In this document: piece after piece, positions 1 to 12,289 of the stretch
Position numbering within the stretch: the stretch's first letter is position 1
Layout of the letters: the number at the start of each line of letters is the position of its first letter
NCBI GenBank assembly: GCA_025403435.1
Contig: CM046353.1
Span: 27,217,715-27,281,714 of the forward strand
DNA from: Artocarpus heterophyllus
Taxonomy: Eukaryota > Streptophyta > Magnoliopsida > Rosales > Moraceae
Length of the DNA stretch: 64,000 bases
Direction of reading: 5' to 3'
Translations under genes and position numbers: made by a program
Notes under the pieces: generated by a model
Seen by the model: the letters and a program-made list of their open reading frames with translations, nothing else
What the model was told of the DNA's origin: nothing
The model's database searches: none

Positions 1-792
1 AAGGTTTAGAGTTACTCTTTTAAGAAAAACTGTCCAAAGTCAAATAAAGAAAGAAAATACAAAAAAAAAAAATTACTCTTTTAATAAAAACTGTCCAAAG
101 TCAAATAAAGAAAGAAAATACAAAAAAAATGTGCCTTATGCTTCAGCAGTAGGTAGTCTTATGTATGCTATGCTTTACACACGACCCAACATATGCTATA
201 TGGTGGGGATATTACGTCGATTCTAGTCGGATCTAAGACCAAACTATTAGGTTACTATCAAGCATATTTTCAAGTACCTAAGAAGAACTAGAGGCTATAT
301 GCTAGTATATTTTGGTTTGGATCTAACACATCTTAGACAAACTAATTCAGATTTTTGATCTTATTTAAATTCAAGGAGATCGACTTTAGGGTCTGTATTT
401 ATTCTTGGTAGAGGTGCCATTATTTGAAGAAGTGTTAAGCAAGATTGCACATCTAATTTAATGATAGAGGCCGAGTATGTCGCTACCAATGAAGCTACGA
501 AAGAAGCATTGTGGGTCCACCATAAGTTCCTTTGAGATCTTGAGGTAGTTCCTAACATTGATTAAGCCGATAACATTGTATTATGATAACACTGCAGCAA
601 TAGCTCATGCCAAGGAACTAAGATTTCACAAAAAGAGTAAGCACATACATCAGAAGTATCATGTGATGAAGGAGTTTGCATCTAAGGACAACATAGCTGA
701 TCCTTTCACGAAAACAATGCCAACGAGGGCCATGTAGAGGCTATAGAGATGCGTAACATGGCACATTTACTCACTTAGGACAAGTGGGAGAT
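1..792 (+). pseudogene. Ty1/copia pol 3' end (RT C-terminus and RNase H), decayed
   Basis: This is the last part of a copia polyprotein, read on the plus strand. Recognisable pieces are the RT/RNase H linker (PYASAVGSLMYAM), the connecting segment KHIFKYLRRTRGYMLVYF, the RNase H stretch beginning STLGSVFILGRGA, the motif EAEYVATNEATKEALWV, and the terminal block with KHIHQKYHVM and DNIADPFTKTMPT. Several stops and frameshifts break it. It ends in a polypurine tract (GTGGGAGAT) directly before the LTR at 793, so it is the 3' end of an element whose 5' part lies outside the window. The protein resembles the copia element at 7179-16647. Confidence 0.85.
12..129 (+). repeat. Tandem duplication of about 59 bp in copia pol
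   Basis: Two nearly identical units of about 59 bp lie head to tail. Each starts TTACTCTTTTAA and ends in an A-run. They fall in the Lys-rich linker just before the PYAS motif, so the duplication would add about 20 residues to the polyprotein. The A-rich end of each unit suggests slippage or microhomology. Confidence 0.8.
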
Positions 793-2701
793 TATTAGAC
801 TAGGTGCCCTAAGGATTAAATGATGTAATTATTTTTTTGAGACATTTAATCAATAAAGAGTTTATTGTTCTCGTATATCAAATATGTCCAATTGATGTTC
901 ATTTATGTTGAATATATGATAAGCAAACAAAAGTATGAGACTTTCAATCTAAACTTTTAAAATCATACATATGATAGACAGAATATGTAAAAGACATGAA
1001 TCTTAAAGTAATAGTCTATATATTAAAGGTCCGCAATTAAGGGAATAAAGTTGGGCTCTTTATTTATGTTAAAATTGTTATATTGTCTACATCCCTGATG
1101 GGAGATAGCTAGTCTTAGTCATCAAAGTGGGACTCCGCAAGTAGAGACATTGGTATATTGTCATTGGTGATAATATATTAGATCAGGACTAAAGATGAAT
1201 TGATTTGATTAATAATTTCATTTGTATAAATTAATTTACTTTAGAAAATTATATGTGTTACATCTTAATCCTGAAATGAACTAATAAGTCCGTATTCTTG
1301 ACTTGTGTCTTTTGATTTACCAAAGGTTGACATCTTGAATTATATGAAGGTATGCATGCTAGTACATTGAAGATATGACTTTTGATTGACGTAAACTCGT
1401 TATTCATAGATATAGAATCCATAGCTCTTTTGTAGAGTTAATGATATTTTCTTATAAGCATTATCCTGTAATTGGAAATTGGAGCGCTCAACCATTTTGA
1501 TACATATGTATAACCGAATGGTATACTATTTGTATTGGTTATAAAAAGTAAGTATTCTAATAGTGCGATAATGGAACATAAGCTAAATATAACCAGGAGG
1601 TAAAATGAAATTTATCCTTAAGCCGATTATGGATATCCCATGGGGATGTGCACATCATGATATGTCATAGACAGTTAAACTTATTATAATTTAGTAATTA
1701 TGTATATAATTTGAGAGTGTAGCTATAAGCTTTGAGTGTAATAGCTATAGAGTTGATAATTATACAATGCATATGTTGGGGACATGCTATTCTATAATTA
1801 TAAGAGCTTGATCTATATATATCCACTGGTTCCCTTTTGCCAGCTCGCATATTTTTCTGTAACAATACTGTATATTTTTCCTATTTCTTAGATTGGCCTA
1901 AATTCGATTTTTTAGAATTAATAATTCATGATTAATTTGTTGGTTGAATTAATTTCATAAATTAAGTCAAAATAAACATGTTGAATCATTTGAATATATT
2001 TTACTTCATATGAGATAATTTGTATATAATTGTTTTAAACAGATAACTTCTCTATTGGGTTTTTTGAATTAAAACTAAGACTCTATTTAAGAATCACATG
2101 TAGAATAAGATATAGAAACTTACAAAACTGGGCAAACCGATAAGTCAGTGATCAAGTCCAGCCGGCAGGTGAAGCATAACTTAGTTATGCAAAATAGTAC
2201 AATAGGTAGGCCGATAGTCAAGACCGAAAGCCGATTGGTCGTAATCTTGTTACATGTCTTTCACTCATTTTGATGCAGATTTTGAGCCAGTTTCAAATTT
2301 AAAAGCCCTATCTAAGTGTAACTAACTCCCTACCAGCTACTATAAATAGGATACTTGTTTTGTTGTTATTTAGATCATTAGAGAAATTTAATGAGAGTTT
2401 TCTCGAGAGAGAAACTCTGTAATTCCTATAGAGCTCTTAGTTTTCTCTTGTGGTTAGAAAGAGACATAGCCAAGAGGATAATCAAACAAATGAAAAAGAG
2501 AATAGCAAAAAACACTAGTTAGGTGAAGCTCTTCTAAATGCAATTATCGCGTAGTAGTTCTACCAATTAATTTTCTATCAGAAGTATGGTAAGATATAAA
2601 GATCTTTTATTAATTTATGATCTATAGCATGTCTAACTCATTTAATGGACAAAGTTTTTATTAAAAATTTTAAAATTTCGCTGCGTACTCGTTTTCCAAA
2701 A
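793..2701 (+). mobile_element. Copia 3' LTR (family B)
   Basis: It begins TATTAGACTAGG (canonical TGTTAGAC with one change) right after a polypurine tract and ends near CGTTTTCCAA. It matches the solo LTR at 20400-22329 along its whole length, and more distantly the LTRs at 7179 and 14631. It is about 1.9 kb long. The other LTR of this element is outside the window, so a target duplication cannot be checked. Confidence 0.8.
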
Positions 2702-4325
2702 AAAAAAGAGAATGGTCATTTTAAGGTTTTGATGTAGAAATCTTAAACTTGATTGTTTAGTACCAAAATAAGCGATATGGTTAAAGAGTTGTTAGTCAAA
2801 AGAAGAAAAAATATATTTGATGATGAACTTCACAAATCTATAAAGCAGGGGAAACATAATTTTGCATTTTTGCTTAAACATAGAACATGGGTAAATTATG
2901 TATTTGATATGGGGAATAGTACAAAGACATGTAAATGCCTATATATTGCTAGCCTATTTAAACATAGTTTGCTAAACCCACTTTTCCGATCGAACCTGCA
3001 ATTTCTAATTTTAAAACCTATTTAACCACCACCATATGCACTACAGTCCGACTTTGCCAATTTCTTTATTTTCTCTTCGACAATCGATTTTATTTTAGAA
3101 AGGATATGCTTCATTCTATTTCTATAAATAATTTAAATTGAAACTCCTACAAACTCTTACTCACTGATTCCTTAGTTACCTTAACTTTTATTTTGTCGTT
3201 CTGCTCTATCCATTTTCTTCCTTTCCCATACTCTAGAAATAAACTTTTTAACGCTTAAAACTAACTGGTTTGCCATCTGACATATGTTTTGAAACATTTA
3301 GTTAACGCTAACTTATAATAAACTTTTAAAGCATAAGGTTCGTTCCCCATAAAGTATAAAATGTTATCAAGAAAGTTCCTTCATTAGAATTCTTCACAAA
3401 AAGTAATGTTCACTTTCCTCTAGTACTTGATTTAAGGGCAATTTAGTAGTCATTATTTTATAATCTAAATTAGATTTGAATTTAGTTTAATTTTAAAATT
3501 TTAATTCCATGAAAAACCTTAATGACATATACTAGAAAACAAAAAGAAATATGTAAAAAAAAAATAAAAGAAATTAAAAAAAAACCAACAGCTATTTTCC
3601 CTCTTCTTTGCTATGGGCTACCATGGCATTGCCGTTGCCGTTGCCATTGCCGTTGTCGATCTCGTCGGGTAGTAGGCAGCATATCTTGCAACTCCTAAGA
3701 GCATGGAAGCAGATCTTTAGTGTGGGATGAGTGAGGAATAGGGGAAGGGAGATCTCATGGGTGGAGAGGAAGGGAGATCCTGCATGGGTAGCAGTCGATG
3801 TGACATTGGAAGTAGGGGTGGGTGGGAAACAATAAGGAGTTCTCTCTATAAATAGCTATGAGGATAGGAATAAATAGGTGAAAAGATATGACACAAATGT
3901 AGAGCTTTTAAAAATTTTTACCCAACAATACTTTAACTTTTGACAAATAAGACAGTACTGTTGAAATTTTGACAAAATGGGACCTTATTTTAAAAATCAA
4001 GATAACTCTTGTCTTATACAACACACAAAGTACCTTCTGAAAAAAATTAATGCATTTGACAAATAAGAAACGAAATTCAAATATTATTATCAAAAGATAA
4101 ACAACACAAATACAATTATTAAACAACTATATAACAATTACACAAAAACAAAAATCTTTTTGTTGATGAAATTTCATTCTAGAATGAATTAAAAACTTAT
4201 GTTTAGCAAAACCCATCTTTAGAAATTCCGTTATTCAGTCATTCTGGATGATGTTTCATTAAAACTACAATCATTTCCCGAATAAATTTTCATTTTTTAA
4301 AGAAGGTAAAAATGCACAAAAACAA
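2702..4325. other. AT-rich stretch without recognisable gene
   Basis: I see no supported coding region. A 90-codon open frame at 2753-3025 has no family resemblance and no neighbouring exons. A short GCCGTT-type microsatellite lies around 3625-3655, followed by purine-rich DNA. An LTR or UTR of an old element is possible but not shown. Confidence 0.4.
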
Positions 4326-4329
4326 AGAA

Positions 4330-4866
4330 AACTTTACAAATTTTACTTCGAACTAGATGGATCTAAAGTCTGTTTCCCATCTAATTTTCTTGCAAATTGA
4401 ACAATTGGATCTTTTAATGTTAGATTACCAACACGTTCTTTCTTTGCATGGAATTATGGCCAGTTTTGACATAGCCCCAAAATGTACCCACTTGGATATG
4501 ATTTAAGAGAAGCTCGAAGATCTTCCAAGTTCTCTTTTCTAAGACCATTTTTACAAAGCTAAATTTTATCCTCCCTATTTGTAGACACATAACCAGGTGA
4601 GGGACACTTACCAAAATAGTCTTGACAAGCACACTTAGGACATTTTGATTCCATATATTGTGTTCTTCTTTTCCTAGCACATAGACTCATACCCATCCTA
4701 GGTAGATGTTTATTAGTTATATCACCAGGACAGACTAGACATTCTATATACATGTTTACATTTGTTGGAAATTCAAAATGAGAAAGATCCCATGGACGAG
4801 TAACTCTAATTTTGTACTTATGTTTGATTTCTTTCTAAGAAAAAGAGGGGAAATATTTCTTTAAGT
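4330..4866 (-). pseudogene. Cys-rich protein-coding remnant, family not identified
   Basis: One minus-strand frame reads for about 160 codons with three in-frame stops and otherwise a protein-like composition. From the N side it contains KIRVTRPWDLSHFEF, then NVNMYIECLVCPGDI, KHLPRMGMSLCARK, a Cys cluster KCPKCACQDYFGKCPSPGYV, and finally LKSYPSGYILGLCQNW and DPIVQFARKLDGKQ. The Cys spacing (CPKCAC...GKC) suggests metal binding or disulphides. It has no detectable link to the gypsy pol on the same strand about 1 kb away. It may be a processed or captured gene fragment. I do not recognise the family and assign no function. Confidence 0.45.
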
Positions 4867-5850
4867 GGTCAGATTAAGGATACATAGTAAAAGAGAGAAA
4901 GGATGAAATTTTTGAGAGTGAATTGAGAGATTTCTAAGAGATTTTTTTTAGAGCTTTGAGTGATCTAGAAACTTTGAAAGGATTCAAGAGTGTTTGAGAG
5001 TATTGACAAGATTTTGTGGGATTAAGAGAGAGAGAATGAAGAATTTCTAGAAAAATTGTTTGAAGATTGAAGAACTTTGAAGGCTTTCTAGAAAATTTCT
5101 AGGAATTCTAAAGAGAATGCTCAGAGAATTCGAGAGTTTATAGAGAATGAAAAATTTAGAGAGAGAATGAGCGGAGACTTTTGAGCTCAGATGTACAATG
5201 ACGGGTTAGATAGACACATGGTGGATTGTTTAGACACAAGAAAAACTATACAGACGTGTGTGACACTATTCTTAACAGTGTCGAGCTAAATGAAAAATGG
5301 ACTAAAGTAATCAATGGATTACTATACACTATTAAACAATAAAAATAAACATTTATTAACAAACATGAAAATTGAACTGAAAATATTTTTGTGTTTTTAA
5401 ATTTTAAATTTTTTATTTGTTTTTAAACTTTTTAATTTTTTAATTTTTGTTTTAAATTACAATTTACAAAAGTCTAAAAATTTAAAAAAAAATCCATGGA
5501 CAATCATTTCATTAAAATGTGTCTCTAGAGGCCATTGATTCAAAGATGCCAACTAATCATTTGATTATATCATCCATAATCTTAGCCATTTTAAATGAGT
5601 TTTTTAAAAGTTATTTTTTTGAATTCTAGGAAGATAACACTCAAAATAAAAACAAAAATAACATACAAAAACAAAAATAAAAATAAAAAAAATACAAGAT
5701 TATAGTAAAAAATGGGTCAACATTCATCTATCTAAACTAGAAAGATATTCAGAATGACATGAATAATGTTAGATATAAATGGACTCCTTTCAAAAAAATT
5801 TTAAGCACTTTCTTCACATTTTCCTGGATCAAGATAATTTTCTTTCAAAA
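4867..5850. other. Purine-rich then A/T-rich noncoding stretch
   Basis: Bases 4870-5170 are rich in GAGAGA and AGAATTTCTAGAA-like words on the plus strand. Bases 5380-5480 and 5640-5690 are simple A/T tracts. No open frame or element end was recognised. This is where the Athila-like element loses its coding similarity. Confidence 0.4.
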
Positions 5851-5869
5851 CAGAATCATTAGTCATAGA

Positions 5870-7173
5870 ATTCTCTTTTTATAGATCAGATTTACAAGTT
5901 TCACGTTTTTTCAATATCAAATTCACAAGTTCATATCTCAATTGGTTCAGTTTTATAATTTTCAAAATCAGCAAACAGTTTCAACATAGTGAACATGTTG
6001 AATTCAAAAGGCATATTTTCAAAAGGCAATTTCAAGGGACCATTGCTGCAGTTAATCAAAGCATTAGAAGTTGCAAGAAATAAATAGCCTAAAATGATAG
6101 ACACTTGAACATTTGAAGTAGAAACAAGTTATGTAGCCAAACAATAAAGTCTATTGGAAAGTAAAACTTGTCTATTTGAACTAACACATACTCGACTATT
6201 TCTCTTGGAATTTTCACATAACGATAAGCTAACTGAAGTGTGATAGACATTGGCTTAAGTTTACCTAAATCTAATTGCTGGTAAATAGAATAAGGCAAAA
6301 GGGTGATACTAGCACCAAGATCCAACAATGCATGATCAATTTGAGTGATTTGAGTGCTTCCTATGATACAAGAAATTGTGGGAGAGCCTAGATCTTTGTA
6401 TTTCAATGGTGAATCATATTGAATGATGGAACTAATATTCTCAGCAAAAAATGTACTCTTAATCATATTATGCTTCCCCTAATTGTGCACAAATCTTTCA
6501 AAAATTTAGCATAAGATGGGACTTGCTTAATCGCATCTAAAAGTGAAATGTTAATCTTGACTTACTTGAAAAGTTTAAAAATTTCAAGATTTTGATCAGG
6601 CTTCTCTTTTAAAGCAAAGCTTGTGGAAACGAAACTTTCGGAACAAATTTCTCTTTTGAAACAACATTTTTGTTCTCAAAACCTTCCTCATTACCATTAA
6701 CTTTATTATCACTTTTCCAAAGTGGAATTAACATTTTTATCAATAGTTTAACCACTTTGAAAAGTTAGAATAAAATTAATAGTTTCTTGTTGCAATGAAG
6801 AACTTGAAGAGGCAACTTCATTAGCAAAAGGGTAATATATAGGTTGAGTAGGGAATTTACCTTTTACTGTAATTCTAAGTGGATAAGTGTGTTTAGAAAT
6901 GGATTCTTTAATCTCATAAATGTCTTGTAAAGTGCCAGTGTTATGGCTTCCTATTTCTGAATAAATTTTTACAAAACATCCTCAAGAGTTTTAACCCATG
7001 AATTAAAACTTTTAGGAGGTGGAAAATTTTGTGGAGATTTTTGAAATTATGTGGATTTGGTGGATATTGTGGATTCTAAGGTTGTTGTAAAAATGGTGGA
7101 CGATTTTAAAAATTTTGAGGTGGAGGTGGTCGTAGTTGTCGTGGTTGATCATTCCTCCAACAAAAATTAGGAT
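5870..7173 (-). pseudogene. Athila-like Ty3/gypsy gag C-terminus and aspartic protease
   Basis: Minus-strand continuation of the gypsy element whose gag starts at 17731. The first codons after the copia insertion (7173 downward) encode a gag segment with PNFCWRND and a Pro-rich run. At 6560-6089 follows KQ.PSYAKFLKDLC, KYKDLGSPTISCIIG, then the protease motif ALLDLGASITLLPYS and the flap-like region VKIPREIVEYVLVQIDKFYF. A frameshift near 6110 moves the frame, after which a segment like ILG.LFLATSNALINC is seen to about 5900. No RT follows, so the element is truncated here. The protease style points to the Athila lineage. Confidence 0.8.
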
Positions 7174-7178
7174 GATTT
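7174..7178. repeat. Target site duplication of the copia element (left copy)
   Basis: GATTT directly before the LTR end at 7179. It is identical to GATTT at 16648-16652. Confidence 0.9.
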
Positions 7179-9174
7179 TGTTGAAAAAATAGTACGTAAT
7201 AGTATTTTAAACTTTTTATATCAGAGTATTTTCTAAAACACAAGTTTGACACGCTATGTGCATAAATTAAGTAGATCTTACTAACCTTGTAAATGCCGAA
7301 AAGCTTCCTCAATCAGTGTAGAGAAGTAACGTTCCAGAAGGACCTCAACTAACTGGCCTTCTTTGCTATTCTCTATCCACGATCGGAGTGAGTGTGGGCT
7401 CACACGTACAGCTCTTCCACTAGGTTACTATCCTTCCAACCAATTGAGAGAACCCAAAGCTAGTGTTCGTGATTTGTGAACAAGAGCTCTCAAGGAGTTT
7501 CAGAATCTCACTATCAGAGATTCACTCTTAATCTCTCAATTGATCTAAATAATAATGAGACTCACTCCCTTTTTATAGAGGTTGGGTCTAGGAGTTGGTC
7601 CTTATTAGATAATACCTCAAAATTTGAATCAGAATCAAATTCGGATGAATATCTGATGAAATCTGCATGAAAACATGTGATCTTTTTAACGCGCGATCGG
7701 CATGCCTAACTATTTAACCGGCATTGTAAACTTGCCCCATCGGTAGGCTGAACTGCCGATAAAAATCTCAATGAATCTTTTATTTTTCACCTGAGATTCT
7801 ATAGGATAAAGTCTTAGTTTTAATTCAAATAACCCAATAGAGAAGTTATCTAATTAAAACAAGTTTATCTAGATAATCTCTAAGAAAATAAATGAATTCC
7901 CAATAATTCAATAAGTTTATCTTGAATTAAATTAATCCAACCGATAAATAGACATAAATTATCTAATCCCAATAATTCAACAAGTTTATCTTGAATCAAT
8001 TTTGTCACAAAATTAATTCAACCGATAAACAGACATGAATTATTTGATTCTTTTAAATTTTAGCCAATCTGATAAATCTGACATAAGTCACCAATTATTA
8101 GAAAAATACGCCATATCGTTATAGGATTTTGTGAGCTAGCAAAGGGGACCAAATGAGCCTATATAGTTCAAGCTCCCAATAATTATGAAACCCAATATCC
8201 TAGATATATATTTCAAAATTATCAACCCCAACGCTACTCCACTAAAAGCTTGGAACTGCACTCTTGAACTATATAGAATTACGAAGCCCGTATAGCTAAG
8301 TCTCTATGACATATCATAGTGTATCCTATCCCTATAGGATTATCCATAACCAGTTTAAGAATAGGTTTTATCTTACCTTCCCGATTATTTTTATCTTACG
8401 TTCCATTATCTCACCATCAAAAAACTTACTATCCAAAAATAGTATACCATTCGGTTACACCTATGTATCCAAATGGCTGAGCGCTCTAGTTTTTCAATTG
8501 TAGGATAACGCATATAAAAGAATATCACTACTCCTAAAGAGGAGTTATGGATTCCATATCTATGAATAGCATGTCTACACTATCAAGAGTCATGCCTCTA
8601 ATGTACCGGCATTCATACCACTATTAAAATGTAGGTGTTACCCTTTGATACATCAAAAGTCATAAGTCAAGACAACGGGCCCACTATTCATTTCAGGATT
8701 AAGATACAATACAAATGATTGTCTAAGTGAATCAATTTACCGACACAGAATTATTAATCCAAATCAATTCACTTTATATCCCGATCCAACGCATCATCAC
8801 CTATGACAATGTGCCAATGTTTCTATTCATGGAGTCCACCTCCGATGGCCAAGACAGACCATCTTCTAATAGGGATATAGACAACATAACAATATTTACA
8901 TGAATAAAGCACCCAAATTTATTCCCTCGATTGCGGATCTTATGATTTAGACGGTCACCTTAAGAATCATGTCTTTTGCATAATTTGTCTATCATATGCT
9001 CAATTCTTAAAGGTTTAGACCGATAGTCTTAGACCATTGTTTGCTTAACATACATTCAATAATTGTGAATGTAATGAGGACAAGGTTTGGTATATAAATA
9101 ATGAATTCTTTATTGATAAAAATGTCTCTAAAAACATATTTCATTTTTACTCCTTCGGGCATACATGTCTAACA
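7179..9174 (-). repeat. Copia family A 3' LTR
   Basis: On the plus strand it begins TGTTGAAAAAATAG and ends TCTAACA, matching the LTR at 14631-16647 throughout. Length 1996 bp. It contains GGCATGCC-like palindromic words near 7690-7760. Short open frames inside (for example at 7476 and 8306) recur in the other LTR and are not genes. Confidence 0.92.
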
Positions 9175-9192
9175 ATCTTCCATTTGCACTAA
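9175..9192 (-). other. Polypurine tract region of copia A
   Basis: The minus strand reads GTGCAAATGGAAGAT immediately before TGTTAGAC. This is the expected place for the polypurine tract that primes plus-strand DNA synthesis. The purine run is weaker than the GTGGGAGAT seen before the LTR at 793. Confidence 0.6.
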
Positions 9193-9194
9193 GT

Positions 9195-11119
9195 GAGTAA
9201 ATATGAAAAATCTCGCATCCCCATAGCTTCCACATGCCTCTTGAAGACTCTCCCAGTAAGTGTCTTCGTAAATGGATTAGCTAAATTGTCCTCTGAAGCG
9301 ATTTTTCACATCATGACATGAACGCCCTCGACGAAGACCTTTATCACATGATACTTTTGATCAATATGATTGCTCTTTTTGTGAAATATTGGTTCCTTAG
9401 CATTTGCTACTGCCCCACTGTTATCAAAATATAGTGATACTGCCTTGTTTGTACCAGGAACTACCTCAAGATCCCCAAGGAACTTGCAGAGCCATATTGC
9501 TTCTTTCGAAGTATCACTAGCTGCCACATACTAGGCCTCCTTCATTGAATCCATAGTGCAATCTTGTTTCACACTTCTCCAATTGATGGCACTGCCGCCT
9601 AAAGTAAACACAAAACCCAAAGTCTATCTCCTAGAATCCAGACAGGATTTAAAATCTGAGTTAGTATATCCTAGAAGAGTTAAGTCCTCACCCAAATACA
9701 CAAGCATATACCCTCGAGTCTTTCTCAGGTACTTCAAAATATGCTTAACAGCAACGCAGTGGTTTGGTCCTAGATTCATCTGAAATCGACTTACAATCCT
9801 GACCGCATAATAAATATCCGATAGTGTGCAAAGCATGGCATACATGAGACTACCCACTATTGAAGCATAAGGCATCTTCTTCATGTATTCTCTTTCTTCC
9901 TCTAACTTTGGAGAGTCTTTCTTATAAAGAGTAATTCCAGACCTAGATGGTTGCCAACCTTTCTTAGAATCCTGTATTGTAAACCTCTTGAAAATTTTAT
10001 CTATGTAGCTGGCTTGTGACAAAGCTATCATTTTGTTCTTCCTATCCCAAAAGATCTGGATACTGAGAACAAATTAGCCTCACCCAAGTCCTTCATGTCA
10101 AACTGCTTGGTCAACCATAATTTGACCAATGACAATGCCCCAACGTCATTGCCAATTAGCAGAATATCATTTACATAGGGCATTAGAAAAACTACCTTCC
10201 CATCCATAATGTGTTTATAAACACATGACTCATCCACATTTTGTGAGAACCCATAAATTTTAATCACCTGATCAAATCTTATGTTCCAAGAACGGAAAGC
10301 CTGCTTAAGTCCATAAATTGACTTTAACAGCTTACAAACCTGACCCTATTGACCCTTAAGCTTGAACCCGTCTGGTTGTTCTATATAAATGGACTCATCA
10401 AGATAGCCATTCAGAAAAGCCGTCTTGACATCCATATACCAAATCTCGTAGTCGAGAGTGGCAGCTATTGACAAGAGAATTAGGATGGACTTAAGCATGG
10501 CTACAGGTGAAAAGGTTTCCTCATAATCAATTCCTTCATTTTGCATGTAACATTTAGCTACCAGTCTAGCCTTAAAGGTTTTGACCTTTCCATCCATTCC
10601 TCTTTTCCTCTTGTAGATCTACTTACACCCTATGGGTTTTACCCTTTCGGGAAGATCCACAAGCTCCCAAACGTGGTTAGACTTCATCGAATCAACATCT
10701 TCCATAGCCTCTGCGTATGTATAAGGATCTCTTTCATGTTCATTCGGTTCAGCCAAGAAGGCCTCCCCATTGAACATATACCTTTCGGGTTGACGTCTGA
10801 TCCTCCCACTACGCCGAAGCCCCTTAGGTTGTTGTTTGGGTTTGTTTGGTCTTTCAACACTGATCGGAGTAGTTTCATTTGGAACCTCTGGAATGATTGG
10901 ATCACTCCTTAACTCCTCAAGCACCACTTTGCTTCGAGGCTTAAAGTCATCTATGTAAGTCTCCTCAAGAAAAGTTGCATTAGTTGAAACCACGACTTTA
11001 TTTTCCTTTGGATTGTAAAAATAACCCCCCTTAGTCCCTTTTGGATATCCTATAAATACAAAAACTTCCAAACATGCGTCCAACTTATTCGCATCCATAA
11101 ATAGGACATGAGTCAACAT
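9195..11119 (-). pseudogene. Copia A reverse transcriptase and RNase H
   Basis: Order on the minus strand: integrase C-terminal linker with EVFVFIGYPKGTKGGYFYN (about 11080), an RRSGRIRRQPERY segment, then RT with TFKARLVAKCYMQNEGIDYE, YMDVKTAFLNGYLDESIYIE and the catalytic box at about 10180. The box reads PYVNDILLIG instead of YVDD, so one catalytic Asp is Asn. The RNase H region follows with MPYASIVGSLMYAM, GYTNSDF, YVAASDTSKEAIWLCKFL, and HIDQKYHVIK at 9330-9360. Stops are present near 10618, 10350, 10270 and 9624. It would have converted element RNA to DNA. It is not functional as it stands. Confidence 0.9.
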
Positions 11120-11121
11120 CC

Positions 11122-12260
11122 CTATATGCGAATATGGTTTAAGGATGTCTTCTTGCTCGTCAACAACTCGTGAGGAGTTTTAGGGACCAATTTTGAAGGC
11201 ATGTTATTCAAAAGATAACATGCGGTTTGTAGTGCATATCCCCAAAAGGATAAAGGCAATAATGAATAACTCATCATGGACCTTACCATGTCTAATAAAG
11301 TCCTATTCCTTCTCTCCACTACGCCATTCTGTTGTGAAGTGCCTGGCGCAGTCAAATGGGATAAAATTCTATTCTCTAATAAGTGTCCCAGAAACTGATC
11401 AGAAAGATATTCTCCACCTCGATCAGATCGAAGTGCTTTTATGGGTCTACCTAATTGTTTTTTCACTTCAGCCTGAAACTCCTTAAACTTGTCAAAAGTT
11501 TCGCTTTTGTGGTGTATTAGGTACACATACCTATATCTTGAGTAATTATCAATAAAAGTGACGAAGTACTTATACCCTCCTCGTGCTCGGATGTTCATTG
11601 GTTAACAAACATCACTATGCACAAGTTCTAGAACCCCTTCGGCCCTATTGCCCTTAGACTCGAATGGTCTTTTGGTTATTTTACCCTCCAAACAAGATTC
11701 ACATTGAGATATAGATTCTACCTTTAAGTGACTCAAGGGTCCATCCCTTACCAGCCTTTGAATCCTATTCAGGTTAATATGACCAAGGCGCAAATGCCAA
11801 AGATAAGTCTTATTAAAGTGAAAAGTTTTAAGTCTTTTAAAGTTATTATTATTTATCTTAGCATTAAGCAATAAGTCCATCTTAGGTTTGATAAAATATA
11901 GATTATTTTGCATCCATCTAGAACAGATAAAAGATTTATTTTTATGAATCATTACTTTATTATTAAAAGAAACTAAATAGGAGTCTTTAAATAAACAAGC
12001 TACAGAAATTAAATTCCTTTTAAATTTAGGAACATAAAAACAATCTCGGAAAATTAAATTCCCATAATTATCAAAATAAAGATGGACTTTTCCCACTACT
12101 TTTGCTAAGACTAAGAATCCATCACCCATCTGAAGCGTGAAGTCTTCATGAAGCAAACTTCTCCTTTCTATGAACCCCTATAGAGAAACAAAAACATGAT
12201 TAGTGGCACTGGAAACTATGACCCAAATGTCACTGCATTTCTCAACTAAACAAGTTTCTA
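11122..12260 (-). pseudogene. Copia A protease, GAG-pre-integrase and integrase
   Basis: The protease start reads DIWVIVSSATNHVF (about 12190-12230). The usual copia active site is D-S-G-A, and here the catalytic Asp is Val and the Gly is Ser. The pre-integrase zinc-binding domain follows, with LWHLRLGHINLNRIQ and CESCLEGK. The integrase core has ELVHSDVC (first Asp), FVTFIDNYSRY, LRSDRGGEYLS (second Asp) and QQNGVVERRNRTL (Glu), so the DDE triad is readable. Stops occur around 11600 and 11120. The integrase part is the best preserved section of this element. Confidence 0.9.
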
Positions 12261-12289
12261 AATACAGAATATCACACCTACCTCCTTTG

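Noticed and set aside
2753..3025. 90-codon plus-strand frame as a gene.
   Set aside because: It has no recognisable domain, no splice context, and lies in AT-rich repeat DNA.
7476..8503. Open frames at 7476-7670 and 8306-8503, repeated at 14928-15122 and 15779-16042.
   Set aside because: They lie within the two LTRs of copia A. Their apparent conservation only reflects that the LTRs are copies of each other.
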